64,000 nt of DNA from Tenodera sinensis (taxonomy: Eukaryota; Arthropoda; Insecta; Mantodea; Mantidae): assembly GCA_030765045.1 (NCBI GenBank), contig CM060963.1:100058354-100122353 (forward strand), written 5' to 3'. The notes under the pieces were generated by a model. The model ran no database searches and was not told the DNA's origin. It saw nothing but the letters and a program-made list of their open reading frames with translations. The translations under genes and the position numbers were made by a program. Below, piece after piece: positions 46,520 to 57,870 of this stretch (position 1 is its first letter; each line of letters opens with the position of its first letter).

Positions 46520-49085
46520 GTTCGAAAAATAATAAATGCTTTAATACCTTATTTCAAATGTTCTGTATATTTCCATATGTTACAATTTTTCTAGATCTTC
46601 AAGCTCTTCTAACACCATACGTACACACTGAATGCAGTCATGTTAGAGATGTCATACTTCTATAACTACTTAAAATACTATATTAATATTAACGCTGTAT
46701 TAATCTGAACCACCGATGTCTTTTGCGGGATCAGTTACCTTTAGATAAAAAAATGTTTATTTATAAAAATTCAAAATATAAAATAAGCTTTCTTTTTACA
46801 AAAGGCATATAAACATAATGTAAATGTTGGTAGTACAGATTAACAACAACGCTTTAGATATACAAAGAACACATTTCATGCAATTCTGTCAAATTATTCT
46901 GAAACGAAAGGTTTTATGTAAAGAAGAAAAACTAAGAGTCCAGAAAACAAACATTTAAAAAGCTGTGTACCTGCCACGCCTGTTAAATTCGTGGACTTTA
47001 ACAGTTTATAATTCTGGTAATTATCACAATGACAATGAAAAACACACTTTATGACAAATTTTGTAGTGTTTCAAATATAATTCAGAATAAAGAAAAAAAT
47101 TGGACTTTTTCATGGTATACTTATGTTAACCGCCCTCCCCTTAAGATGCAGTGTTGTTTAATCCTTTATTATCAAACTATTTAACTAGTGTATACAACCT
47201 AGAGCCACCAAAAATCGAGTCCGTGTAAAACAGTTAGTCCTTAACATGGTTCATTACCAGTAAAGGATTTTATAATCAGCATATTGTTGAAAGGACAGGT
47301 TTCAACCAATCATGGCTGTTTGTCTTACATTTTAGTTACTTCTCTAGCATTTGTATGTTTTTGTCACCTGCCTAGCAGCTGTTAATTTGTTTACAATCGT
47401 AAATTGTTTTTCGCATAGATATTGCAAGTTAGCTTCGCCAAACAGCACGAAACCGAAAGACATATTGCATTTATTTCTTGTAATCCTTATTGTGTTAGTT
47501 CTTTTAATGTTAGGCAGTCGATTAATTAATCCCTTTTGAGCTTTTATTTTCTCTAAAAAGTCAAAAGCTCTAGTAATATTGCTGTTTAAAACACACACCA
47601 AGTGCTTTTGTGGATCTATTTGGTGTTAATAAGATGATCAGCTATTTTTAAAAAGATAATTGTTGATAATTTTGAATCAAAATAAGGTGCATATAACAGA
47701 GAAAGTAGTTCTAGCTTCCTTATTAAACAAAATTTTTGGATAGAAGTAAACCAGTGAACTTAGAAGACATTCGCCTGCACCCTGTAAAACTTTTAGCGTA
47801 GTTTCATAAATAACTTCTGAGATAGTGTTTCATGAATTTATCAGATTTAAAATTGGAGTGATAGCGCTTCTAATCTTCCCATAAGAGTTTGGAAGTATGA
47901 AAGAGAATGTGATTGTGTATGTGAATTTAAACCCAAAGATGAACACAAACAATAAATGAGTGAGCACCATTGTTATGAGCAATTGTTCCAAAGGCGAAGC
48001 CAGATGTTACATGCAAATAAATGGAACAAAAAATTAAAAAGAATTGTCTATATCACCTTGTCCAATTTTGAAATAACAAAAGTATCTAAACAAGGAAGAA
48101 AAATCGATTTTACAAGTTATCAAACTTCTGCAAAACTATTACATCAACCAGTGCTCAACTATCCAACTGGGAAGTCCGTGCGCTGTGTTGCTTAATAATG
48201 CCTTAACATGCAAAATAGAAGACATTCAAGTCCTCAAATATCCTCCAACGTAACATTCACCAGCCTAAAGATGCTACTCTTAAAATCCTTCTCAACATGT
48301 AAGGAAGGCAAGGGAGTTTCCACTTTAACACATATGCTAAACGACAAATGACATTCTGTTCGAGGTCCGTTACGCTTGTTTCTGATCTTTTTACCAGGGA
48401 ACGAAAAGCTACAAGGCTGGCTGGTTCGATGAGTACGGGGCGAAGAAAAAAGGGGAGAAGTCCCATAGGAACCGCTTTTGCGGGGTTTACACGGAGTGCG
48501 AGCACGGTCCTCTCATGGGACACATGACTGGCTCCAATTATGTGAGAAGTGTTAGCTAAGGGTTCGTGCTGATTCTCAACTGAGGGCTACTTTCGGCAAA
48601 AATATTCTTTCCTTCTCGTTATACAACTTGTTTCATTTTTCTTTTAGTACTTAAGCACACATTACATGTTGTTTGGGTTAGCTAAGACGATAATTCAAAA
48701 ATCCACAATATAGCCTTACAAATACAGGATTTTAATGACGCTAAGCACCGCAGGAGCAGATGAATTCATAAAATACAAGCGCGAATTTGCTATGAGAATA
48801 TTAAAGCAAGAGTAATAATCAATCATGAAAAGTACTTTCACGAGAAAAACTGCATTAACTTAAAACTAAATTACATCATGCGAAATGTATTATAGAGAGG
48901 TGCTTTTAGACGTGACAAATGACCTTGCACGAGTGACGTCATGTAAGTTGATGGTGGGGGTAATGTCTCGGTTTCATAAACGAGAGATTGCTTAGAATGC
49001 AAGCGAGCACTGTACTTAAACATGCACTCCCGCGATGTTGACTACACGAGCAGCAGCGCGAAGAAAATTATCCCAAGATTGAACA
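46520..49085. other. AT-rich sequence, nothing recognised
   Basis: Frames at 47344-47601 (minus, 85 residues) and 48257-48523 (minus, 88 residues) are open but match no domain I know. A short stretch at 47885-47950 vaguely resembles the family G SINE body. Confidence 0.4.
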
Positions 49086-49089
49086 TTTG

Positions 49090-50080
49090 TCCACATCAGT
49101 GGCGTGGGGTCACACTCAAGAGGCCCCAAATTCGAATTTTCGTTAGTGAGTTATCTGGATAAGGTTTTACTTAGTCTACTAGTATAGAAAGCAAGGGAAG
49201 TACTTATTGTACAAATATGCCACCCAAAAGTTCGACGTCGAGGCAACCGAAATACATATTTTGGGAGCCTGAACGCTCTCCCCCCCCCCCCCCACCCCGC
49301 CGCCACCAAAAAAAAAATCTTCTTTAGAAAAATATGTTTGTCTGCGAAAAGCATAACTCAACAAAGGAAAGTCGATTAAAAACCAAAGTTGTTATTCAAT
49401 TTCAACATCTTTAAAGGATGAAACACTTTAAATGGAACATTTTTAAAAAATGTCGATTTTCTCAAAAATTGCTCTTAATGAATTTGATTAAATACTATGT
49501 GTAAGATATGACACTCATATTTTGAATTTTCAGAAATGGTCTTTCTGGATGACTTTTACATAAATGGTAAGCCGTAAGAGATAGACAAAGTCGAACTACA
49601 CAAAAACGTAGATCTCGTTAGAGCACACAATTTATGTATTTCTTTTGAGTGAACTATTTCCGAGATATTACTTGTTATTGGTTAGAATTTTCAAATACTT
49701 TTACTTTTCTCGAACAAGAATACTTATTCGTTTGTTTTATCTCTTGATCTCCAGAATTTCAATGCATTCACAAAGTGACCAGCTCTTAAATTGTTTGACT
49801 ATTGTTTAAAGTCTTCCGTATTCCCATATTCCCTTTGCACCTATAACAAAATTAGCAATAACTTCTGCAAATATGTCTAATAATGTGAAGCAGAGAGAGA
49901 ATAAGCGTTTGTAAGCACAGTTTGCACAAGAATAGAGAAAGGCATGTGAGTGCAACACATCAAATTTTTCTGCTTTTCTTTAAAAGACGAATGTCGGAAA
50001 ACTAACCTCTAGAGACCCCGGACCATTTAAGCACCATTTAAACATTTTCGTTAATTCATTGCCCGAAATTACCTATCCCG
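49090..50080 (+). repeat. SINE-A copy split by a family A insertion
   Basis: The 5' part (49090-49164: 'CACACTCAAGAGGCCCCAAA', 'TTCGAATTTTCG', 'TCTGGATAAGG') and the 3' part (49978-50080: 'AAAAGACGAATGTCGGAAAA', 'GACCCCGGACCATTTAAGCA', 'CCCGAAATTAC') are consecutive pieces of the SINE found intact at 57311-57561. Everything between them is a family A element. The SINE is therefore the older of the two. Confidence 0.75.
49165..49977 (+). repeat. Family A dispersed repeat inserted in SINE-A
   Basis: It starts 'TTTTACTTAGTCTACTAG' and ends 'AGAGAAAGGCATGTGAGTGC', 'AACACATCAAATTTT'. It contains a poly-C tract at 49281-49293 where other copies have CCCCC, and lacks the TG expansion. All distal landmarks are present. 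Confidence 0.82.
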
Positions 50081-50744
50081 TCAAACTCAGAAAATGTCGC
50101 TGATGATGTTTTTTATAAAGCTACCTCATTATTTCAGAAATTGGTTAAGATAGTGCAAGTACTGGGAGATAATGACACAGTGTCATAGCTCTTTTGGTGT
50201 GCTGTGGTGACCCCACAGTTGACTCATGAGAAAGTTGGATAATTTAGCCAAGGGACTGCGTGCTCGATTTGGAACTGAACTCTTCTGGAAGGGAGAATAT
50301 AAAAGGTCAGAAAGGACACTGAAATGTCAGCTGTGACAACATATGTAAGTTCAGACGTACCTGAGGGAGCAGTATACTTAATGCATCGCCTCTTTTCTTT
50401 TTTCATAGATTTTCTTCAAGTATTAATACGTTTTAGTCATGATTTAAGTTCCTATTTGCAAAACGATTTATGTCTATATTTAAAAAATTTGAGCTGTCTT
50501 CGCAAAACATAACTAGCAATGCAAATGAGAACACTTCTTGTTTGCAGAGGTTTTTTTACGAAAGAACGAAGGTTTGAAGTATGATTGGAAATTGTCATTA
50601 TTTTACGCAAAACAATCGCATTAACGTCATTTTGTACACTATTTGTAAAGTGCAGTGAAAAGTATTTTATAAATAAAATAACACATTCCTTATTACTAAA
50701 ATGGTATTTATTTGAGCAGATTTCACTGTAAGATTTCGTCCTTT

Positions 50745-51190
50745 AACGATATCTATAGTTTTCGTGTAATAAGATCTTGTCTATCTCTCACTGTTTGCCA
50801 GATATGCAAAACTCATCAACAATGAAGAGTACTTCTGCAGCTATTTCCATAAAATTCGAAGTACACATTTCATTTGCCAGAAAAGTGTATTAAACGTATG
50901 ATATTTTAATCAAAATCGTTAGAGCCATTTCTTGAAGAAAACAAAAGATGTTCATTTAAAGGCTAGTTGAGCGTAGTGAATTTTCTTGAAAATATTCATG
51001 TCGCATCATTGCAAGACGCTGAAGTAAATACTAAGTTTGGTATTTAACCGACGTTGTTTTTTTAATTATGCTGTTTACCTTGTTTAAAGTCTGATGTGTT
51101 GTACCCATATGCCTTTCTCCACTCTCTTACACAAACTATACAAACGCGTATTCCTCTATCTGCTTCATTTTACTCAAGATAACATTTTAT
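50745..51190 (-). repeat. Family A, minus strand, rearranged
   Basis: 50745-51075 is the reversed middle of the element ('CTATCTCTCACTGTTTGCCAG', 'AATCGTTAGAGCCATTT', 'TTTAACCGACGTTG'), and 51086-51190 is the reversed 3' end ('GATGTGTTGTACCCATATGC', 'TCTATCTGCTTCATTTT'). On the minus strand these parts are in the wrong order, so this copy was broken and shuffled. Confidence 0.7.
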
Positions 51191-51237
51191 TTATATTCCA
51201 CTCATATATCGCCTTTAACATCTGTCGTACTGGTCGC

Positions 51238-52060
51238 TTTTTACTTTCTCTACTGGTAAGTAGGGCAAGTACTGTATTCCACCCAAAAATTTGATGTCGA
51301 GATTTCACCGGAAATATATGTTTTGAAACCCCCTGAATCCAAAAAAAATGTGTGTGTGTGGGGACAGCATAACTCAAAAACGAAAAGTAGGTTAGAAACC
51401 AAAGTTGTTACTTAAGTTTAATGTCTTTCAAGGATGCGACACGAAGATTTTGAAGAAAATAGCCCCACGCTAAACTGCTCTTTACATGGAAAATGTTTCG
51501 AAAATTTTTATTTTCTTGGAAATGGCTCTAACGATTTTGATTAAAATGTCATATGTTTGAGATATTTTTATAACAAATGAAATGTATATCTTGAATTTTC
51601 TGGCTATAGATCCTCTAGTCGTACTTACTCGGGACGGCTTTTGCATAGCTGGTAAACCGTAAGAGATAGATAAAATCTTACTGTACCAAAAATATAGATC
51701 TTGCTAAAATACATAATTTATGTCCCAATAAATGTTCTTATAGGGTGAACCATTTCGGAGATATTCCTTGTTATTTGTGTGAGTTTCGGAAAACAAAACT
51801 TTCGTGAAATGGAACATCGATGTTCATGTTTTTATATGTTAAGTGTGCAAAGAGAAGGGAATCTCTAAGCTTTAAAAGATTTTACTATCGCATAAAGCCT
51901 ACTGTATTCTAATATCCCCCTTGCACCTACAAGGAAATAAGCAATAAAATAATTTGTACAAATGTTTATCTCAACTAACACGAAGAAGATATAGGAATAA
52001 GACGTTGTAGGAATGATTAGTATAAGAGTAGAGAAAGTCTTGTGAGTGCAACACATATTT
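51238..52060 (+). repeat. Family A dispersed repeat, near full length
   Basis: It starts TTTTTACTTTCTCTACTGG and ends 'GTAGAGAAAGTCTTGTGAGTG', 'CAACACATATTTT'. It is very similar to the copy at 7557-8480 over its whole length, including 'ATGTTAAGTGTGCAAAGAG', but has only a short TG stretch. Confidence 0.88.
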
Positions 52061-52324
52061 TTACCTTTGGAATAGTCGCGCAACAGTAGTGGTGTTCACT
52101 CTCTCAGTAAAGGCGTTAATCTTTGGGTTGCTTTACTTTTGCTTACTTATATGAAATTCACAAATAACTCATGCTTCCTGACTCAAGGGAGGAGGTGGAA
52201 TAATCCTGGCTAAAGAAAAACTCGGCACCCTCCATTCGGGAATCAAACCCAGGTTCTCTGGATTTAAAGATTAGCATGTTAACCAACGGACTACAGATGC
52301 AAATACATTAAAAATTTACATAAA

Positions 52325-53345
52325 TCTATCTTATTGCCGACTTTTTGTAGGTGCAAGGGGAATATGAAATATGGTAGGCTTTAAGCTATAGTCAAATCTT
52401 TTAAAGCTGGCGATGGCTTCGAAATTTCGTTCTGTTTGTACGTTCAAGACATAAAAAATTGAATATTTCCCATTTGAGAAAAGTACAAGTATTGGAACAG
52501 TCAAACAAATAAAAGGAACATCTCGAAAATGGCTCAGTCTACAAAAAATGTGTGTTTTAAATGAATTGTGTATTAACGATCTCTACATTTTAATTGCAAT
52601 TGTATATAGTCTTAACTTCTTTGGTCATATCGAAGGCTTTGACTTACGAAACTACTAATGGTGTCATTACTCGCTGAACTTTAGAGTTTCTTAACGTTGA
52701 TTTTTAACATTAAACACCTCACATTTGCTTCTGTATTTACACTTCTAAACTTCATAGGAATTATTGTGGTTAAAAAAAAGTTCAACCCCGGGAATCAAAC
52801 CCGGAACCTATGTATTGACTACATTTTCTTTGGGTAGTAGGTAAGATTTGGTCTATTTCTTACGGTTTACCAGTTATGCAAAAGTTATCGAGAACGAAGA
52901 GGGTTTCTGAAGATATTCCCAAAAAAATTCAAAATATACTTTTAATTTGTCATAAAAACATCTTAAACACTGGTATTTTAATCAAAATCTTTTAGTGCCA
53001 TTTTTGAAAAAATCAACATTATCGAAAAATGTTCCATGTAAAGGGTAGTCTGGAGAGGGGGGGGGGGGGAGGGAAGGTTCCTTGAAAATTTTCGTCTTGG
53101 GTATTTAACCAACTTTTCGTGTTTTAGTTATACTGTTCATAGACGCAGGGACACGCGCACAGTCACATACATATACACGCACACATACATACACACACGA
53201 ATAGTATATTCATATACAGGGACCTTCTTCTAATTCTTTTTTTATTCAGTGAACCTCAAACGGGTATTTGCACTGAAATCCCTATATATTGGACGGAATG
53301 CAATAACTTATCTACCTATTATGTACGGACAAGGAAAGTAAGATA
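52325..53345 (-). repeat. Family A dispersed repeat, minus strand, interrupted
   Basis: From right to left: the start (53345 'CTTACTTTCCTTGTC'), the CA-rich stretch at 53150-53205 (reversed TG tract), 'AATATACTTTTAATTTGTC', 'GGTTTACCAGTTATGCAAAAG' at about 52855, then a foreign insert about 52591-52835, then the 3' part (52325-52590). The insert carries a reversed tRNA-like B box ('CGGGAATCAAACCCGGAACC'). Confidence 0.75.
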
Positions 53346-53628
53346 ATTAAATTAATTTAGTTTGCAGTCATAATACTTACCACGTCATTAAATATGTGCT
53401 TATTCCTCTACTTGATTCAGAACAGATGTCTTAAATAATTCTTTTAATTCTTCTGCATTTATCAAAATAAAATTAATGTCATAACAGCAATAAAGGAAAT
53501 TATAGATCCTATATATGATGAAAAACATTCTTCTAGAAATTTAAATAAATTTGCAATGACACAACACAATAAATAAAATTAAAATAATAAATTTCTGTCT
53601 GAATAGACTTATTTGGCTAGTTAATAGA

Positions 53629-54565
53629 AGTATCAGGAGCAAAGCTGAAAACTATGTTATTCGCAGATGGTCAGATTTTGATGACTACAAATGAAAATGA
53701 TCTGCAGAAAATGCCACACTGTTTATATAAAATTTCTGTTTGATATGGAATGAAAATATCAGCACATAAATCCAAAACCATGGCTTTTAGAAGAATGAAT
53801 CTTGTTATATCAAAAGTAGTGCTAGACAACATAATGACTGACCAGGTATCACACTTTAAGTATTTTAGGTCGGTCTGGGTGGCTCAGTTGGTTAGGCGCT
53901 GGCCTACTGATCCCAAGGTCGCGGATTCAAATCCGGCCCAGGCCGATCGTTTTTAAGTGTGCTTAAAAACGACAGCTCCATGTCAGTAGATTTACTGGCA
54001 TGTTAAAGAACTCCTGCGGGATAAAATTCCGGCACACCGGCGACGCTGATGTGATCCTTGTAATTGACAGCGTCGTTAAAGAACAAATCATTTTTAAGTA
54101 TTTAGGATATAATGCCTCGTACTAGGGAGAAGCTGATGTCATAGAGAAAATAAGTGAATTCAGTTATATAACAGGCACGTTAAAAAGAACAGCTATGGCA
54201 GTACCAACACTGGTCTTTGGTTCAGAAACATGGATATTAACAAAAAGATATAGCACAAGAATATAGACATCAGAAAGTAAGAGTAATAGCTGGGTGTATT
54301 AAACAGGACCGAAACATAATCAAGATATCAGGAAAGAATTAAAAGTAGAATAAATAAATTATAACATTGCTAACAATAAAAATATTTGGGGAAAACATGT
54401 TCAAAGGATGAATAATAACAGTACTCATAAACTACCCATAAATTATAAATCCAAAGGCACAAGAAACCAAGAAAGATCGAAGAAAAGATGAGCAGACCAA
54501 ATTAGAGCCGGAACGGATTGAAAAGTCCTAAACCGTGAAGTAAAAGAAGAAGAAAAATAAATTTA
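53629..54565 (+). pseudogene. LINE reverse transcriptase remnant split by a SINE
   Basis: 'LKTMLFADGQILMTTNEND' carries the reverse transcriptase FADD box mutated to FADG. 'GMKISAHKSKTMAFRR' and 'DQVSHFKYF' follow, the frame is interrupted by the SINE at 53870-54092, then resumes with 'FKYLGYNAS', 'SYITGTLKRTAMAVPTLVFG' and 'SETWILTKR'. A decayed end with a GAAGTAAAAGAAGAAG tail closes it. It is a non-LTR element of unsettled clade, with several stops and an in-frame deletion after KRT. Confidence 0.78.
53870..54092 (+). mobile_element. tRNA-derived SINE family B, intact with TSD, inside a LINE
   Basis: It has a complete head (TCGGTCTGGGTGGCTCAGTT; B box GGATTCAAATCC), the family B body, and the end 'GACAGCGTCGTTAAAGAACA'. 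The flanks TTTAAGTATTTTAGG (53855-53869) and TTTAAGTATTTAGG (54093-54106) are the same LINE codons duplicated, differing by one T. The SINE clearly post-dates the LINE. Confidence 0.92.
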
Positions 54566-54569
54566 TTAG

Positions 54570-55448
54570 TAAATCAAAATTAACTAAAATTTTAATACAA
54601 AACCACTTCTACCAATCCCATCAAGGTTTGGTTTTTTTGCATTTAAACCTTCAAATTTATAATAAAGGAACTCTCGTAATGATCTCAAAATGTAAGCAAG
54701 TTATTTTCTCTGCATTGCTATAGAAAAATAACCTTCAATTGTGACTTTTTGTGAGGTGTTTAGTAAATCTATATTGTTGTACACAACAATCTATGCAGAA
54801 TTGATACAATTAATTGGTTTATTGAAAGCGTCAAAAACAAATGAGTAAATTAAATCATTATTATATACGACTTTTCCACAAAAACTAAGGTTTCAGTTGT
54901 AATTAAATGTATACAGTGATAATGATGTTGATTATAAGCTTGCAAAATTTTCAGAAACCTTACTGGAATTCGAAACCTTTATCAGATTGCTAAGTACAGT
55001 TAGCAACAATATATTGGGAATTCAGACCACATCTTGAATGACGCTGTCATATGAGGAGAGCATGAGACATTATTGTGTATTGACAGCAGCTGTAATGCAG
55101 TAAAACTGGTAGCATGATGATGGTGTTCTCCTGCAGCCTAGGCAATCAAGCACACGAGCAAGGAGTCCTGTCTGCTTATTACAAACACGCACTGCAGGTT
55201 GTGTGGCATGCTGTATGTATAATGGTGGTGGTTTTACAATTCTTTTTTCTTCTTCTGTTAGTCCTACAGCCGTTTCCTAGCCTTCACCGCACCAATTACT
55301 TATTCCTTTACGTTCTAACCTTTTTCCAAATGCCCACTCCACTATTTAGCAGGGCAGTCTGTACACTTTCTAACCAGCTAATTGGAAGTCGTTCGACTTT
55401 TCTGGTGCCATAAATAGTACCAAAAGTTGACATCCTTGCTCTTTCAAT
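54570..55448. other. AT-rich sequence, nothing recognised
   Basis: A 99-residue hydrophobic frame at 55114-55413 has no recognisable domain and no sign of splice-bounded conservation that I can assess. Confidence 0.4.
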
Positions 55449-55462
55449 TAACTATTCGTTTA

Positions 55463-55882
55463 ACTATGTTAAGTAGATTTTCCGGGCTTGTGGGCCGTGG
55501 TCGAGTTGGATTGCCTTCCTCCGACGTTTCGCTGAAAACTGCGTGTAGCATCTTCAGGGTCAACCTCTGTTATTTTGGTCTAACTTAGCGGCTGCACATA
55601 AACTAAAGTTCACTGCAAACTTTCATATTACTGATCATTTATGTTACCAAGGACACTAATAAGAAACAAAAATGATCAGTAATATGAAAGTTTGCAGTGA
55701 ACTTTAGTTTATGTGCAGCCGCTAAGTTAGACCAAAATAACAGAGGTTGACCTTGAAGATGCTGCACGCAGTTTTCAGCGAAACGTCGGAGGAAGGCAAT
55801 CCAACTCGACCACGGCCTATAAGCCCGGAAAATCTACTTAACATAGTTGATAATGCCGGCCGTGAAAGCCTCAGCACTTATA
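55463..55882 (+). mobile_element. Penelope-like foldback element with 14-bp target duplication
   Basis: Arms 55462-55640 and 55670-55848 (179 bp each) are nearly perfect inverted copies around a 29-bp spacer. The right arm is followed by a tail 'GATAATGCCGGCCGTGAAAG', 'CCTCAGCACTTATA'. The direct repeat TAACTATTCGTTTA occurs at 55449-55462 and 55883-55896. Each arm has a hammerhead-like core: on the right TTGAAGA (55753-55759), stem GCTG (55761-55764) with CAGC (55776-55779), GAAAC (55780-55784), GTC (55785-55787). The left arm keeps the canonical CTGAAGA. I assign it to Penelope-like retroelements by this motif and the tail; it encodes no protein. Confidence 0.65.
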
Positions 55883-55896
55883 TAACTATTCGTTTA

Positions 55897-57298
55897 TTTA
55901 CGACCATCATATTATTATCTAAGATCCTCTTAACAGCTGCACTGGTGGTCGAGTTTTCTTAATCTGTACTCATGGCAGTACAATGGATCGTAAATTCTGT
56001 CTTATGTCACAAAATCTTTGCGAAATCATGATAACCGATTTCGATACTCTAACATATGACTATAGGCAGGTAAAATATGAAATTTCACGTTCTAAACTGT
56101 TTCCTATTACTATGCGAACGAGTATTTTTACGTTTGTAGTGTGTAGAACTCAATTTACATAATAAACATTGCAATGTTCTGTAATATTTTTATAAACGCT
56201 TCATATTTTATTAAAATCTTCATATTTTATCATATTTTGTAAGACTTGGTATTTTTTCTTTAAAATTATTTCCGTTAGCAATAAACCGGGATTTTATATA
56301 TTATCTTAGGGTAGAAAACTATAAAAATGAGGCTTTGTCATCCATGAAAGAATGCGCACAAAGAAAACAGATAATGCTAATACAAACTTTAAAGGAGAGG
56401 AATTTGGTGAACTTCATACTTTGTTTAAAGCAGTGATGTAATAGAGGGGAAATAGGACGGTTACTTTTTGCCCTTCGCTGGTGGCGTATTAGATATGGGA
56501 GTGTGGGAGTATTCCTGTTGGAATTTGTAACAGGAAATACTGACGCCCGTTTCTTACGAAACTCAAAGGGGTGCGGGCGTACCGCATTATCAATGCCCGT
56601 TAGCATAACCTTGCACGACCACGCCACTAAGCCAAAGCGAGTGCATGGAGAAAACACGAGAATGACCAGTGGCGTCACTTTTTGGCACCGCTGGTTTAAA
56701 TAATTGGATTAAAATTCACAATGCCTTCATATGAATGTAGTTATTGGAGTGATAACAACAAATTAAAGGATAGGTAATAGTAAAATAAACGAATTTTAAT
56801 TACTCTATAAGAAAATGAATTGACAGTATTCAAATCTCTTCCTATTCCTACCAACCAAAATCACACAACAAATACATCCTGCATTACATTTTTCAATGCG
56901 GAATTCATGCTCTCACACTAGTTACAAATGTCCGGTGCAGCCGAAAATGTAAATGTAACGAGATGAGTGCTAAACGTGATTCTAAGTAATACGAACACGT
57001 GCAAAGCGAACACAACACTTACACTGCAACGTGGCGATATCAGAACTCGCATTCTGCGATTCTACCTTTAGCGCCTCATTCCATTCACTTTCGTGTACCT
57101 TATAATATCCTCTAAAACAGATATGGACGATCCGCGTGTCACATCCAGGGGGAAGGGCCTTGAATCACCACACGCAATTGTATTTGCGAGTATGTATACA
57201 AATGCTAGAGGTGATTCAAGACAAAACCTATTTGTGTGTCCGACAGACGATAACATATGGAACAGATACTATCAAATAACTCAGTTGCCTATTGGAAT
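55897..57298. other. AT-rich sequence, nothing recognised
   Basis: Overlapping frames at 56319-56703 on both strands lie in a slightly GC-richer block ('GACCAGTGGCGTCACTTTTT') that may be a DNA-transposon remnant. A hairpin CTTGAATCACC/GGTGATTCAAG lies at about 57159-57221. No IRSp53 upstream exon was recognised. Confidence 0.4.
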
Positions 57299-57310
57299 AT
57301 CAACTTGTGT

Positions 57311-57561
57311 GTGTGCCCGCCTCGGTAGCGTGATGGTTAGCGTGTCTGCCTCACGTTCAAGAGGTCGCGAGTTCAAATCTCGCTTAGGGTAAGTTATCCG
57401 GGTAAGGTTTTTTTCCGAGGTTTTCCCTACCCTGAGAAGACGAATGTCGGGTAACTTAAAGCTCCATGGACCTCGGGCTCATTTGAGCATCATTTCACCC
57501 ATTTCATTTCATTCATTCGTCCGATATGACACAATGTTGGAGGACGTTAATTAAAAAAAAA
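57311..57561 (+). mobile_element. tRNA-derived SINE-A, intact with TSD
   Basis: It has the head 'GCCCGCCTCGGTAGCGTGAT', B box GAGTTCAAATCTC, the body as in the 8982-9212 copy and a poly-A tail. A 12-bp direct repeat ATCAACTTGTGT at 57299-57310 and 57562-57573 marks the insertion. It lies about 240 bases upstream of the first IRSp53 exon seen, in its 5' intron. Confidence 0.92.
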
Positions 57562-57802
57562 ATCAACTTGTGTAAACCGCACTGCCACATAACATGGAAC
57601 TTAAAAAATTCTCCTCTCCAATCATTTTTTCCTTGGCTGTACGTTTGAAGATCATAGGAACTATTATCTGCTGGTATCCCGAAATTTTAAATAAGTTTTC
57701 CTTATCCACTGAGCATTCTGAAGGTAACTTTACTGAAAAATGATGTCTAAGTGATTACAGCTAATAGGAAAAATTAATGTTGTTTTCTTTTATGTGTTTC
57801 AG

Positions 57803-57864
57803 GCTCCGCATTGCTTCAGATTGTAGAGGTGTACAAGGAGATACAAAACCAACAAATGAATATT
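57803..57864 (+). CDS. IRSp53: IRSp53/BAIAP2-like I-BAR domain, exon (n)
   Basis: The exon is bounded by a polypyrimidine tract and acceptor (TTTCTTTTATGTGTTTCAG, ending 57802) and by the donor GTGAGT (57865-57870). After two bases completing a split codon (nGC) it encodes SALLQIVEVYKEIQNQQMNI. This lines up with an early part of the IMD/I-BAR helical domain of IRSp53 (BAIAP2), the scaffold that bends membrane into filopodia and links Rac/Cdc42 to actin regulators. It ends on a codon boundary and continues without a gap into the exon at 60796. The upstream exon was not found in the window. Placement in IRSp53 rather than the related MIM/MTSS1 I-BAR proteins rests on the match to the 'QMAEVHRQIQNQ' type of segment in vertebrate BAIAP2. 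Confidence 0.82.
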
Positions 57865-57870
57865 GTGAGT

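Noticed and set aside
56319..56703. Block with open frames on both strands, considered as a MITE
   Set aside because: 'CAGTGGCGTCAC' resembles a DNA-transposon end, but no matching inverted end could be located on the left side.
57093..57392. 99-residue frame upstream of the IRSp53 exon
   Set aside because: It runs into the SINE-A head and has no I-BAR similarity; no donor site in phase with the exon at 57803 was found.
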